Shown: positions 43,895-56,300 of the stretch, piece by piece | Layout of the letters: the number at the start of each line of letters is the position of its first letter | Position numbering within the stretch: position 1 is the stretch's first letter | Source: Bacteroidales bacterium | Lineage (GTDB): Bacteria > Bacteroidota > Bacteroidia > Bacteroidales > JACABE01 | Assembly (NCBI GenBank): GCA_023251515.1 | Contig: JAHEYQ010000021.1 | Coordinates: forward strand, 1 to 64,000 | Reading direction: 5' to 3' | Length of the DNA stretch: 64,000 bases | Program-made: the position numbers and the translations under genes | The notes under the pieces: generated by a model | The model's database searches: none | Told to the model about the DNA's origin: nothing | Seen by the model: the letters and a program-made list of their open reading frames with translations, nothing else

Positions 43895-44998
43895 ATGATA
43901 AAAAAAGAACTACCAATTTTCCCTGTTTTTTTTACAAATCTATTTTCAACAAAAGAGAAAAATAAGTTTAATGATAAAAAGAGGTATGAGTTTTTTAATG
44001 AACTTGCTATATTAATTCAATCAGGACTTGATCTGAAAACTAGTTTGGAAATAATACTAGACAGCGATTGGAAGAAACATGAATTAGAAAGTCTTACTTT
44101 TATATTAAAACAGGTAGTTTCGGGTAAAGATCTTTGGGAATCCTTAAAAAATTCATCTTGTTTTGAAAGTTATGAATACTATAGTATTCAAATAGGTGAA
44201 TCTACTGGGCAATTATCCAAAGTATTACTTGATTTAAGTGGTTTTATAAAGAAAAAAATTGAACAAAAGAAAAAGCTTACTTCTGCAATATCATATCCCG
44301 CTTTTGTTCTTTTTGTGGCTGTTTTGGCCGTCGTTTTTATGATGACTTATATTGTTCCAATGTTTAAAGAGGTTTTTAAAAGGTTTGGGGCTGATTTACC
44401 TTATATTACCAAAGTTATCATCAATATTTCTGATATAGTGGGAAATAATTTCCTTTATTTTTTCCTTTTTATTGCTTTCTTATTTGTTGTAGATAAAGCT
44501 TTTAAGAAAAATATTTGGTATCAATCCAGAAAATCGATTATTTTACTCAAAATTCCTTTTGTTGGTGATTTATATAAAAAGGTAGAATTGGCTAAATTCT
44601 TTCTGGCATTTGAGATACTTTCATCTTCAAAAGTATCTATTCTGGAAGCTTTAAAATTATTGGGCAATATGTTTGACTTTTATCCTTTAAAAATTGCTAT
44701 ATCTAAAATATGTGAAATGCTTATAAAAGGGACTCCAATAAACGAAGCTTTTTCAACTTCAATATTTTTTGATAAAAAAACTATTGCTCTTTTAAGAGTT
44801 GGTGAAGAAGTTAATCAACTGGATCTGGTTTTGAAGACACTGAGAGAGCAATATTCTCAGGAAGTTGATTATAAAATGGGTATGATTGGTAGCATTTTAG
44901 AACCCTTACTTATTGTTGTTCTTGGAGGAGTTATAGGATTAATACTTATTTCAATGTATTTGCCTTTATTTAAATTAAGCACTTCTTTCCAATTATAA
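43895..44998 (+). CDS. gspF: GspF/PilC-type inner membrane protein
   Basis: The 367-residue protein has two T2SF domains, each ending in hydrophobic helices. The first repeat contains FNELAILIQSGLDLKTSLEI and YYSIQIGESTGQLSKVL. The second contains FFLAFEILSSSKVSILEALK and IALLRVGEEVNQL. Membrane segments are near 147-165, 185-205 and 340-358. It is the platform protein on which the ATPase acts. Unusually it stands alone and divergent from the rest of the cluster. Confidence 0.85.
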   Translation: MIKKELPIFPVFFTNLFSTKEKNKFNDKKRYEFFNELAILIQSGLDLKTSLEIILDSDWKKHELESLTFILKQVVSGKDLWESLKNSSCFESYEYYSIQIGESTGQLSKVLLDLSGFIKKKIEQKKKLTSAISYPAFVLFVAVLAVVFMMTYIVPMFKEVFKRFGADLPYITKVIINISDIVGNNFLYFFLFIAFLFVVDKAFKKNIWYQSRKSIILLKIPFVGDLYKKVELAKFFLAFEILSSSKVSILEALKLLGNMFDFYPLKIAISKICEMLIKGTPINEAFSTSIFFDKKTIALLRVGEEVNQLDLVLKTLREQYSQEVDYKMGMIGSILEPLLIVVLGGVIGLILISMYLPLFKLSTSFQL

Positions 44999-45419
44999 TT
45001 TTTTTTAAATGCTTTGAAAATATCTTGATGAAAGTTATTTTATATTTATATTAGTTTTAAAACAAGGGATTTCATTTTTGATAAAATTAATATTATAATC
45101 GATACTTCTTATTATTATTTTTCTTTGTTGAGCTTCTATTTTAATGTGTTCCATATATCGTTTCTTTAATTTCTTTTTTTAAGAAGTTAATAGCTGTTTT
45201 TTATATCTTATTTGTCTTAAAATCAAATTCATACACCCCCTATTTATATAATTAGTTATATAATTTTAATATTATTGAACTTTTATTTATAAAAAAACAT
45301 TTACCATAATTTTATATACGATAACTTCTTTTTTTTATACGTTAATATTTTTTTATTATCACATTGATAAACAATTAAATACTTCATTAATTTTAACCCC
45401 AAAATTAAATACATAAAAA
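44999..45419. other. AT-rich intergenic region
   Basis: Very AT-rich sequence without a plausible gene. It should contain the promoter for the exported protein genes that begin at 45420. No strong hairpin or repeat was noticed. Confidence 0.45.
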
Positions 45420-45773
45420 ATGAATAAAATAAGAGTTTTGATTTTGATAATTTTTAGTGTAAGTATTACCCAATTTACAATGCAGGCCCAAAGAATTTTT
45501 GTTACTGATAGTATTCCAAAACCGGATTTAAAAGTATTTATAACGAGTGATAGTTTAACAGCAGATATGAAAGTTTGTTTGGTAGATTCGGTAAAGAAAG
45601 TTTATAAAGACGGAATATGGTTTATGGTAAGTCAATATCAGTTGTCAAATCTTAGCGTAAAATTTGTTACTAACCCTTATGAGGCTGATTTGCGAATTTT
45701 TTATGTAAGCCAGCCAAAGCAAGCTGGGTGGATAGACACAAACAAGAGATTTTATTATCGCCGCAAACACTAA
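45420..45773 (+). CDS. secreted 7(1) septoil-knot-type small protein
   Basis: This 117-residue protein has a signal peptide (MNKIRVLILIIFSVSITQ..., cleavage after MQAQ). Short repeats of the form FVTDS, FITSDSLTADMKV, CLVDSVKK, FVTNPYEADLRIFYV and a final QAGWIDTNK follow. That periodic valine/aspartate pattern ending in AGW matches small proteins annotated as 7(1) septoil knot (DUF6150-type). The function of this family is unknown. It leads the exported-protein operon, 14 bases before the next start. Confidence 0.65.
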   Translation: MNKIRVLILIIFSVSITQFTMQAQRIFVTDSIPKPDLKVFITSDSLTADMKVCLVDSVKKVYKDGIWFMVSQYQLSNLSVKFVTNPYEADLRIFYVSQPKQAGWIDTNKRFYYRRKH

Positions 45774-45787
45774 AAATACTTTTTGTT

Positions 45788-48700
45788 ATGATTAATAATT
45801 TATTTAAATGCAGATGGAAATTTATAAGGTTATCCTTTTTATTTTTATTCTCTCTTGTTTTTCAGAGTAGTTTTAGTCAGGTTTCTGAGATAACTATAGG
45901 AAATGCTCAAGCTCATTCAACATATATGCCAATTGATAGAGGGAATTCTTCGTTTTTAGTATGGCAAGGATTGTACTTGGCAGAAGAAATTGGACAAAGT
46001 GGTTATGTTAATAAACTAAGCTTTAGAATTGCAGGTCTTGAAAGCGGTAGTGATGTGTTGAAGGATATTAAAATTTACTTATCATTGACTTCAGATTCTG
46101 AAATTTATAATGGTAATTACAATCATGCGGGATATACTCTGGTTTATGACGGAGATTTAGAAATAAACGATAAAGAAGGTTATGCTAATTTTAATCTTAC
46201 AGCTCCTTTTTATTATGTTAATTCAAGTAATTTATTAATTACCATAGAGCATAGTTCTCAACATCATTCGGAATTACCAGTTGATTGGGTTGTATCAGAA
46301 TATCATAATTTATCCAGATATGAAAACTCAGAAGAACAATTACCCGAATATCTTTATGAAAATTCTTATAGACCGGATATTAAGTTAACTTTAGGTTGTA
46401 TGTTTATTTATCCATTAACAGATAAAAGTATATGTTCTGGAAAAAGTATTCAGATCGGGCTGGATAGCTTAGTAGTCGGAGGAGGAACACACACTTATAG
46501 CTGGGAAAATACTACAGGATTAAATAATACTGAGATATCAAACCCGATAGCGTCTCCAACTTCAGATCAGGATTATTTTATTACTGTTACAGGAAGTGAT
46601 TGCGATAAGTCTCAAAATTCAAATACAATGTATCTTACAGTAACAAGTGGTACTGTTGACGTGAAAATGGGTGAAAAGCAAGAGATAAGTTTATGCTCAG
46701 GAATATTTACTGATAGTGGCGGTGAAGGCGAAGAATACAGATATGATGAAGATTATATTCTGACAGTTTACCCTTGTGATAGTTTAAGTAAGATTAGTAT
46801 TATTTTTAATGCATTTGATTTAGTAGACTCTAAAAATTGTGAAACAAACTGGTTAAAGATATTTGATGGGAATAGTGCCAATTGTAGTTTAATCGGAACT
46901 TTCTGTAGAAATGATCAAATTCCTGAAATAATTTCACAGCATAGCAGTGGAGCATTAACGTTTGTTTTTCATTCTGAAAGTTCAACAGCAAATGGTTGGT
47001 CTGCGAATTTAAGCTGTGTGCCAAGAATATGTGACGAAATTGCCGGAGTAGCAAGTATAATCACATCTGGAAATGATTTTATTACAGGCGAAGCCTTTCT
47101 GAATTTATCAAACAGTTATGGTGTTTTTAATAATTGGCAAATTTCAAATGATGGAAAAGTATATAGTGATATTGGAGATACAGTATATCTTCGTGTTATT
47201 AATGAACGCACAACATATTACAGAGCTAAAGTTACATATAATGATGGGGAGAAATGCTATAGCAATGCTGTAATTTATGTAATGGGACAGATTTATTATG
47301 TAAACGATGCATCCCAAGATTCTGATGTTTTTTGTAAAAGGATTGGTAATAATAGAAATGATGGATTAAGTCCTTATTCCCCTGTTGATAAATTATCTGC
47401 GATTATTGGTCGTTATGATTTGAAAGCGGGAGATGTTGTATTAATTGATGTTGGTGTATATGATGATGATATATTATTTGGAACCTATGATTATGGAAAT
47501 ACTTTAAAGAAAGTAAGAATAATCGGTGCCGGAGCATCCGGAACTTTAAGAAAAACAGAAATAAGTTCCTCTTATGAAAATTTAGTAAGAATTGAAAGAA
47601 CTAAAGATATTGAATTTCGGGATATTTATTTTAATAATTTAAATTCAGAAACCAGCACTATTAAAATTATTAATTCTAGTGGAATTAGTTTTAGTAAATG
47701 TATATTTGAAAGTGATGGAGAAAATCTCAGAATTATTGGTGATAGTCGAGAAGAAAAATATATTTCAGATAGTAATATTTTTAATTATAATCTGTTTAAT
47801 ATTAAGAAAACATTTGGAAATAACATTAATGTCCAGTATGCTGTAAATAATCTGGTATTTAATGCTAATATTATCCAATATGGAGGTGGAGAGGAAACTT
47901 CAGAGGGTAATGGTGTAAATTTAATGTCAAGAGAAAACAGATGTAGTCCGTCGAATGTTGTGATAGATTCCAATTACTTTTTCGGATTTAGTCATGCAAT
48001 ATATGCATATGGAGATATAAGTAATAGTCCTTTTAATAGAATATCAATCAAAAATAATTGGTTTGCCCATAATCTTTCTGCAATAGATAGTAAAGGTATT
48101 TTTATAAGCAATGCTGATTCCTCTGATATTACGGCTAATAATATAAGAGGGAATGTTTCATCTATTGAGTTAGAAGAAATAAGTAATATGAAAGTTATAA
48201 ATAATTCCATTTCAAATTCACAGTATGGTATAAGCATTAAAAACAAGGCAGTAAATATCGAGATATATAATAATTCATTGTATAATTCTGTAAATAATAT
48301 ATCGTTTTCCGGACTTTATAATTCTTCCGGATTATATGTACAAAACAATATAATGTATAATACGTCCAGAGATGGAGGGAACTTTTGTTTATCAATGTAT
48401 GATTGTTCAAACAATGGAGATACTAATTTATTAGATAAGTGTAATAATAATTTGTATTTTGCTCCGAATAGAGCAGGTATTGCAAATTTTGGAGGTAATA
48501 ATAGTTTTTCAGATTTATCAGAGTTTAAAAGGTTTGATCATGTAATAGGCGAAAATAGCAAAGGTGATGAAAATTCCATAGAAGGAAATCCTGAATTTCT
48601 TGATGCAGAAAATGGAGATTTAACTTTGTTTGAAACATCTATAGCAATAGGGAGAGCTGCAAGTATTTCCTCAATTAGTAATTTATTAAATCAAAATCAA

Positions 48701-49183
48701 TCATCTATCGGGAGCTTTTTCCGAAATGCTGTACCGGGAAATCAGAATGGTTCTTTTGCTGAGTTGAAAAGAAAGTTAGATGGCGGATACCATTTGTTTT
48801 TATCTCCATATTTGTCGATTAAATATACTGAAGAATACAATCCGACAAATCCGATATTAAAGTTTAAAATTTATGACAAAAACCGGAATATAGTAATGTC
48901 TGAAACAAGTAGCATTTTTTCAAATAATTTACCTGTTAAATATGGTGATAATTATTGTTCAATAAAACTATATGGTTGTAATCATTGTGATATAACAAGT
49001 TTGATAAATAATGAATTTTACTTATTAGAGGTTATTAATGATAAGAATGAAAAATGGTTTTTAAGGTTTAAGTATAATTATATTTATAGTTATATTACTC
49101 AACAATTTTTATGTTTATGTGCAGTAAATCCGCAGTCAGCCGGGTTTTTAAATGCTTTTCAAACTAATATTAATAATCATTAA
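45788..49183 (+). CDS. large exported CUB and beta-helix protein
   Basis: This 1131-residue protein has a signal peptide (LSFLFLFSLVFQSSFSQ). The first 190 residues are an adhesin-like beta domain. Residues about 285-412 form a CUB domain (YILTVYPCDSLSKI, then NWLKIFDG and ALTFVFHSES). A long parallel beta-helix follows at about 500-925, with asparagine-rich turns such as NIIQYGG and IEIYNNSLYNS. I chose the ATG at 45788 because the upstream open part lacks a signal peptide and overlaps the previous gene. No type IX C-terminal signal is recognisable, which fits export by the neighbouring type II-like machine. Confidence 0.72.
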   Translation: MINNLFKCRWKFIRLSFLFLFSLVFQSSFSQVSEITIGNAQAHSTYMPIDRGNSSFLVWQGLYLAEEIGQSGYVNKLSFRIAGLESGSDVLKDIKIYLSLTSDSEIYNGNYNHAGYTLVYDGDLEINDKEGYANFNLTAPFYYVNSSNLLITIEHSSQHHSELPVDWVVSEYHNLSRYENSEEQLPEYLYENSYRPDIKLTLGCMFIYPLTDKSICSGKSIQIGLDSLVVGGGTHTYSWENTTGLNNTEISNPIASPTSDQDYFITVTGSDCDKSQNSNTMYLTVTSGTVDVKMGEKQEISLCSGIFTDSGGEGEEYRYDEDYILTVYPCDSLSKISIIFNAFDLVDSKNCETNWLKIFDGNSANCSLIGTFCRNDQIPEIISQHSSGALTFVFHSESSTANGWSANLSCVPRICDEIAGVASIITSGNDFITGEAFLNLSNSYGVFNNWQISNDGKVYSDIGDTVYLRVINERTTYYRAKVTYNDGEKCYSNAVIYVMGQIYYVNDASQDSDVFCKRIGNNRNDGLSPYSPVDKLSAIIGRYDLKAGDVVLIDVGVYDDDILFGTYDYGNTLKKVRIIGAGASGTLRKTEISSSYENLVRIERTKDIEFRDIYFNNLNSETSTIKIINSSGISFSKCIFESDGENLRIIGDSREEKYISDSNIFNYNLFNIKKTFGNNINVQYAVNNLVFNANIIQYGGGEETSEGNGVNLMSRENRCSPSNVVIDSNYFFGFSHAIYAYGDISNSPFNRISIKNNWFAHNLSAIDSKGIFISNADSSDITANNIRGNVSSIELEEISNMKVINNSISNSQYGISIKNKAVNIEIYNNSLYNSVNNISFSGLYNSSGLYVQNNIMYNTSRDGGNFCLSMYDCSNNGDTNLLDKCNNNLYFAPNRAGIANFGGNNSFSDLSEFKRFDHVIGENSKGDENSIEGNPEFLDAENGDLTLFETSIAIGRAASISSISNLLNQNQSSIGSFFRNAVPGNQNGSFAELKRKLDGGYHLFLSPYLSIKYTEEYNPTNPILKFKIYDKNRNIVMSETSSIFSNNLPVKYGDNYCSIKLYGCNHCDITSLINNEFYLLEVINDKNEKWFLRFKYNYIYSYITQQFLCLCAVNPQSAGFLNAFQTNINNH

Positions 49184-49184
49184 T

Positions 49185-49715
49185 ATGAATAAAAATAAAA
49201 ACTTGCTATTGATAGTAGCTGGAATAATTGTTGGCGCATTGGTTTTACTGGTTGTTATTAAAACTTTTAATAAAACAGATAAAATAGTGTATGTTGATTT
49301 GCAAAAAGTATATAAAGATTTTAAGATGAAAGGCGAAATGGAGAAAGAGGCAGAATTGTTGATACAAAATCGTCAGTTGATGCTGGATAGTATTGTTACA
49401 GAATTGCAGTTAATAGAAAAAGATGTAATAAAAAGTAAAAATAAAGAACTCAGAAATTCATTTGAAAAAGAGAAAGAAAACTATTTTCAGAAGAAACAAT
49501 ACTTTGAAAACAGCAATCAGCAGATTATTGAGCAATATAATGGCAAGCTGTGGGAAGAAATACAGCAATTATCCGTTGACTATGCCAAGGCAGAAGGATA
49601 TGACATTATATTAGGGAAAGGTGCCGCACAATCATTCGTTTATGGTAGCGAAAAATCAGATTGTACGAATGAATTTATAGAATACATCAATCAGCATTAT
49701 GAGAAAAAGAAATAG
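49185..49715 (+). CDS. OmpH/Skp-like protein with N-terminal anchor
   Basis: This 176-residue protein has one N-terminal membrane helix or uncleaved signal (LLLIVAGIIVGALVLLVVI). A long coiled coil follows (ELLIQNRQLMLDSIVTELQL and onwards) flanked by IVYVDLQKVYKDF and a C-terminal YDIILGKGA. This is the OmpH/Skp layout, a periplasmic chaperone for outer membrane proteins. The ATG at 49185 lies 1 base after the preceding stop and gives the natural start. It may hold the giant exported proteins of the operon in a translocation-ready state. Confidence 0.72.
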   Translation: MNKNKNLLLIVAGIIVGALVLLVVIKTFNKTDKIVYVDLQKVYKDFKMKGEMEKEAELLIQNRQLMLDSIVTELQLIEKDVIKSKNKELRNSFEKEKENYFQKKQYFENSNQQIIEQYNGKLWEEIQQLSVDYAKAEGYDIILGKGAAQSFVYGSEKSDCTNEFIEYINQHYEKKK

Positions 49716-50319
49716 AAAACCATGTTTAATAACCGGCATCCTGTTGTTTTTTGCGATAATATCAGGATGTGGTTCTAAAAGTGGATTATCAGTTAGAGAT
49801 TATATTGCATGGTTTGGTAAACAGGATTGCCCTCTTGCCAAAACACAGGAACAGGATGGATATAAATATGAGTTACGCTATCAAACTGCTGATTGTTTGG
49901 CTCTGAAAGAAATTGCAGAAGATGAGCTTACAAACAGAAAACTAAAAGAAGAACTAAAAGCCAGAAACGGCTTATATTACTTCTTACTAAGAATAACTCC
50001 ACCAGAAGGCAAAAAACAAAAGTTTCTGGAAGAAGAATCCAAATCAATAAGCTGGTTAAGTTTCGGTGCTAAAGACGATATTAAACTCATACAGGGAAAA
50101 GATACATTGAGTTGTGCAATGAATCAGTTTGAACCATCAATGGGTATTATGCCCTATCAGAGTTTTAATATAGGCATACTTAAACCTGAGAATGAAAAAC
50201 AGGATAACCCGAATACAGATATAAAAATACTTTTTACTGATAAAGTAAACAGTGGTAAGCAGATAGTATTTACAATTAAAGCAAGTGATTTTAAGCAAAT
50301 TCCAACCTATAAATTATAA
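49699..50319 (+). CDS. lipoprotein of unknown function
   Basis: This 206-residue protein has a lipoprotein signal (LLFFAIISGCG, lipid-bearing C24) and a soluble domain without recognisable family motifs. Its start overlaps the OmpH-like gene by 17 bases and its stop is 5 bases before the start of the 2230-residue protein. The tight spacing suggests it serves the export or surface attachment of that protein. Confidence 0.62.
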   Translation: MRKRNRKPCLITGILLFFAIISGCGSKSGLSVRDYIAWFGKQDCPLAKTQEQDGYKYELRYQTADCLALKEIAEDELTNRKLKEELKARNGLYYFLLRITPPEGKKQKFLEEESKSISWLSFGAKDDIKLIQGKDTLSCAMNQFEPSMGIMPYQSFNIGILKPENEKQDNPNTDIKILFTDKVNSGKQIVFTIKASDFKQIPTYKL

Positions 50320-50324
50320 GGACA

Positions 50325-53300
50325 ATGATTAAGACATTCAGAAAATCCAGAATTTTAAAAATAGTCAGTATAACAATGGCTATCTTATTTATAAATGAAA
50401 TAATATTTCCAACTGTAGCCATGGCATTAACCGGAGGACCCAGTCAGCCGGAGGTTGAGAGTTTTGCCCCGATTGAAGCCACAGATATGGTTGATTTGTT
50501 TTCGGGTGATTTTAAATACAATATACCTTTGATGGATGTAGATGGATATCCGATAAATATCAATTATAATTCCAATATCACTATGGATCAGGAAGCCAGC
50601 TGGGTAGGCTTGGGCTGGAACTTAAATCCGGGTGTAATAAACCGCTCAATGAGAGGTTTGCCCGATGAATTTTGCGGGGATGAAATAAAAAAGGAGTTTA
50701 AAATTGCAACAGACGAAACCATGGGTGTTTCATTGGGTGTTGGAGATGTTGAAATTTTTGGATTTTCTCCTATATCTCTTTCTGCAAATCTTGGTATAAA
50801 AAAGAATAATATTACTGGAACTGATGTTGATTTTTCTCTTTCTGCAGCACTTTCTTTATCTGATTTAGCAACTTGGAAGGAAACAAAAGGCTTAGGAAAA
50901 GAAGCCAAAGATGCAAGAAAGAAAGCACCATGGAAAGATGCAAGTTTGAATGAAAGAATTAGTAGAGTTATTTCTAAAACACAATTATATTCTAGTTATG
51001 CTCAAAATGGCATTCCTATTTTAAAAGACCTTGAATTGGGACGTACGATGAATGGTATTTGCAGAAATCCTATAAGTTCAATCAGAGATGGGATATTAAA
51101 TAAAGCACCAACATATACGCCACAAATTCAAACATCGGTTATAAACGAGTCTTCCACATATAATGGTAAAGTAGGAGGTGCACTTATTGGAATTGATGGT
51201 TATTTGATTATTAATGGTTACCATTCAAAGCACGAAGTAATCCCTTCCCCTACAGTTGTTAAATCATACGGATATATGAATACAGAACAAGGTATGGCTA
51301 ATAATGGTGTTTCACTGTTAGATTTTAACAGAGAGAATGATGGTCCATTCACAGAGAATTTAGCATATTTACCTCTAACTAATTACACATATGATTCTTA
51401 TTCAATTCTAGGACAAGGCTTAACAGGCTCTTTTCGTCCCTATAAAGGTGCAGTAGATGTTTTATTTGATCAAGCTAAATTTAATTTTGGAAGTTCAGGT
51501 TATTTCGGAGTTGAAGCAGCTGGAGGTAATCTTGTAAAAATCGGAGTTGATATTAGTACAAATAATGTTTATGGGGTTTCAGGTATATGGGTAGATAATA
51601 ATTATGCTTTACCTATATTAAATAAAGATTATTTTAAACAAACTGCAGATTTTGAAAAAGCATATTTTAAAGAAGCCGGTGAAATGAATGTTGAAAACAA
51701 TATTACTGGTTCAAATGATTTTTATCAAAAAATAGGTGAAGATAATCCTACAAAATTACAATTAGCTGATATCGGAGGAGGACGTTTGTTAAATGTTTTG
51801 AATTATAAAAGCGTTACTATTCCTTTTAATAATGTATCTATACCTTTTAAAAAATCTGTTCAACGAGAAAGCCGAGCAAAAAGAACAACACATATATCAT
51901 ATCTTAATACTAAAGAAGCGTTGGTAGCCGGAGTGAATAAGAATATAGAGAATTATAAATTATTCACAGCCAGTTCAAATCTTAATAGTTCGACAGAAAA
52001 GAAAGAAATAATTTCCAGGATGAACAGAAGAGCAAATCATTTATCGGAAATTACTGTTATGAAAACAGATGGGAGTAGGTATGTGTATGGCATTCCTGCA
52101 TATAATAACCGACAAATAGAATCTAATTTTAATGTTAGTCCTAATGGTACATCTGATCTTATAAAAGAAAAAGGTATGGTTAAGTATTCAGCTAATGATG
52201 ATTCTTATAGTAATTCAAGTGGTCTTGACTATTATTATAATAAAACTGAAATGCCTGCTTATCCGCATTCCTATTTGTTAACAGCAGTTTTATCAGCCGA
52301 CTATGTAGATATTTCAGGAGATGGACCCACTGATGACGATTTGGGAAATTTCGTTAAATTCAATTATGGGAAATTAAAAAATGATTATAAATGGAGAAGT
52401 CCGTTATCTGCAGATCCTTTAATGGCTGCATATTCAAAAGGATTTGATCATACACTTACTGATGATAAAGCTAGTTATACTTATGGTGAAAAAGAAGTGT
52501 GGTATTTGCAAACTATTGAGACTAAAAATCAGCTAGCAGAATTTCATCTTTCTGATAGAAAAGATGGTTGTGGAGTAAAAGGTACAACCGGTGAAATAGA
52601 TAAAAATGTCAACGATCCAAATTATAATCCCTTAAAAAAACTGGATAAAATATCTTTATATTCAAAATACGACAGAAGACTTGAGGAAACTGATAATACA
52701 CATATAGCAACTCCTGTAAAAGAAGTACATTTTGAATATACTTATAATCTTTGTAATGGAATACCAAATAGTATGAACTATGTTGAAAATCCTACTCCAT
52801 CTTCAATAGACAGAGGAAAACTCACTTTAAAAAAGATATATTTTACGTATGGTAATTCAAAAAAAGGAAAGTTTAATGCTTACAAATTTGATTATCATGA
52901 AATTAATCCTTCAACAAGTACTCTAATGTTAAATAATCCGGAAAATCCAGATTATGATAACAAAGCTTATGACCGTTGGGGTAATTATATGCCATTTGAT
53001 ATAATAAATTCTTCTTTAAATGCGGTTGAATGGCCCTATGTAAACCAAAATAGAAATAATAACAATGAGTATTATGCTGATAAATACGTTAGTGTATGGT
53101 CTTTAAAAGAAATTACTTTGCCTTCAGGAGGTGAAATTAAAGTTGATTATGAATCTGATGATTATGCTTATGTGCAGGATCAGAGAGCAATGGAGATGTT
53201 TAAAATAGTTAAAGTTTATACTCCTGATAATTCACAATTAAATCAGTTATACGGTAATCCAGATAAACCCAATGAACTTAGTATAATTTTTGAATTAAAA

Positions 53301-56300
53301 CCTGAATGCTCAAATTACGATTTATCAAATCCATTAATTGATCTTTACAAACAGACATATAAAGATTACTTTGAAAATATTTATGATTTATATTTTAATT
53401 GCAATATTAAAATAGACAATGAAGAGAATAAATGGGAACAAGTAAGTGGTTATGGAAGAATTAAAGATAAAGATTTCATTTTAAATGGGAATAAATTTTA
53501 TGGAAAAATTACTTTAAATGAAGTTGAAGTAAATTATGGAAATGTTGATGCAGGATCGGATATGACAAATCCTATTACCAAGGCTGGACTTAATTTTTGT
53601 GTTAATAATGCACCTTATATAGTAAGTGACGATGATTATCCTGGACAGCCTAGTGGTGGTCTAAAGTTTGATGCTGTAATTTCTGAAATTGCAACAGTTT
53701 TAAGTGCGTTTACAGATGAAGACAAACTGGAAACGATGATAGATGATAAAAATTGCAAATTTATTAATCCTGATAAATCATGGATACGATTAAGGAATCC
53801 GGGATATAATAAGAAAGGTGGTGGCTCAAGAGTTAAAAAAATTACAATTACCGATGGTTTAAAGCTTAATGGTATAGAATCAGAATATGGACAGGAATAT
53901 AGTTATCAGAAACAAGAGGTTATTGATGGTGAAACAAGAACCATAAGTAGTGGAGTAGCTTCAAATGAGCCTGGCATCGGAGCAGATGAATGTGCTTTAA
54001 AATCACCTATATATAAAAATTGGAATGCCGCATATTTATTATATGAAGAAAAAGCGTATTTTGAAGGACCTATTGGAGAATCATTTTACCCCGGAGCCAG
54101 TGTTGGATATAGCAAAGTAACTGTAAAAAGTTTAACACATGCCCAAAATAAAAAACATGCTACAGGAAGTGTTGTTCATGAGTTTTTTACTGCCAGAGAA
54201 TTTCCTGTTACGGCTAAGTTTACAACTCTTGATGTTGTACCAACCTATATTGAATCAAATAAAATAATTGCATCTACTGATATTAGCCGAATTACTGCTT
54301 CGATGGGATATGTTGTAGATTGTAATGATATGCATGGCAAGCAAAAAGCTGTTTCATATTATGCTGAAGATGATATTCAGCCAATTTCAGGAGAAAAATA
54401 TATTTATCAGACCAATGCAGATAATACTAAACAATTGGATAATGAAGTGGCTTTTTTAAATAAAAATGGAGAAATTAAAAAAGGTATGCTTGGAATGGAT
54501 ATTGACTTTGTAACTGATTTCAGGAGTAGTTTTACCAGTACTTCAAATTCAAAAGTAAAAGAAAATACTGAAACTTTCCTTGTTTTTTTACCAGTTCCTA
54601 TTCCAACTGTTTTCGGAAGTTATAACTATGTTGAAAGATCTTTTAAATCGGCATCGGTAACCAAAGTTATCAGCAGAAAAGGGGTATTGAAAGAAGTTCA
54701 GAAATTTGATGCATCATCTTATGTTTCATCCAAAAACCTTGTTTATGATTATGAAACGGGTGAAGTTTTGGAAACACAAACCAATAATGAATATGATGAT
54801 CCGTTATATTCATTTACATATCCGGCACATTTTGCTTACGACAAAATGGACCTTGCTTATAAAAATACCGGTATAAAATTTAAATTTGAAGTAGGTATTC
54901 CACAAGGTTCAGCACAGACTACTTGTATAATTCAAAGTGCTTTATTAGCAGATGGTTCAATTATCGAAGTAAGCGATATCGATATCGATGATTTAAGGAG
55001 ATATATTACAAGTGGAGACGAAGTTATTTTATCAAGAAAAGGTGTGGCAGACAAACGGGCATGGGTTCTTGATGTTTATTACGAAGGTAAAGAAGTTTCT
55101 TTAATTGGATATGGAGGATCGCCTATTACTTCTGATGGTACTTATGAAGGTAAAATTATTAGATCAGGCAGAAAAAACACCGCTACTACTCCAATTGGAA
55201 CTTTAACTTCATTGAATAATCCAATTCAGAATGATCTGTTGTCTGTAAATGAAAACACCCATATTCTTAATGCTTCTGCTATCGAATTTAATAATGTCAG
55301 AAAAGTTTACTCTGGACCAGCGGTTGATCCTCCACGGCGATTATACAACTATACTGCATCACCTACTTTTAATAATATTTTATATTTCATCAATCTATTA
55401 CCGCATATCGGGAAGGATTTAAATGAGCCAAATATTATAAGTTTAACTTCACCAATTAAAGCATCGGGTTTCCTTCTGAACGCATTAAACTCAGATTTAG
55501 ATTTTTCGCCAATAAATTTTGAGTCTAATAAATCTGGGAGTGATTATTCTTTCAAGTTTACTGATAATTCAACAAGAAACATTAAATTTAAAATTACTAT
55601 TCCATCTATTCTACCACATCCTTTTGATAATACTTTGGATAAGTTAGTTGGTATAACGAATTTAAGAATAAGTGACGCATATTCGTCTAATAATATGGAA
55701 TTTTTTGTAGATGCTTATTATTATGATTATAGTGCTGCAATGTTTAAAACTGTTAAAAGTATATGTAAATTGGAAACAAATGGACAGCAAGATGTAAACC
55801 TTGCTGAAAGTCTATTAATAATAAAAGATGAAAATATACCTTATAAATATGATACTCCTATTTGTGATGATGTAGATTACCCTTTAAACCCTTTTACATA
55901 TGGAATATTTGGGCATTGGTATCCTTTTAAAAATTATGCTTTTTTATCAGCAAGAAAACAAAGTAATTTACAAACCTCTGTAGCTAATGTTAAAAATAAA
56001 AATATCAGGAAAGATGGATATATGGAAAATTTTTTCCCATTCTGGGTAAAAGGTGTTAATAACGGAAATATTTGGATACCCGGTAATAATCAGGTTCCAA
56101 ATGCAAAATGGGTAGCTAAAGATATGGTAACCATTGTAAACAGAGAAGGTGCAGAAGTAGAAAATAAAGATATACTTGGTATCTATTCGTCTGCAATATA
56201 TGCTTTTAATTGTAAGTTGCCTACAGCTGTTGCAAAAAATGCCAGAATGAACGAATTTGCTTATGATGGTTTTGAGGATTATAAAGTATCTGACCAAGGC

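Noticed and set aside
50588..50908. Minus-strand frame of 106 codons
   Set aside because: It overlaps the conserved N-terminal part of the RHS-like protein and is a shadow.
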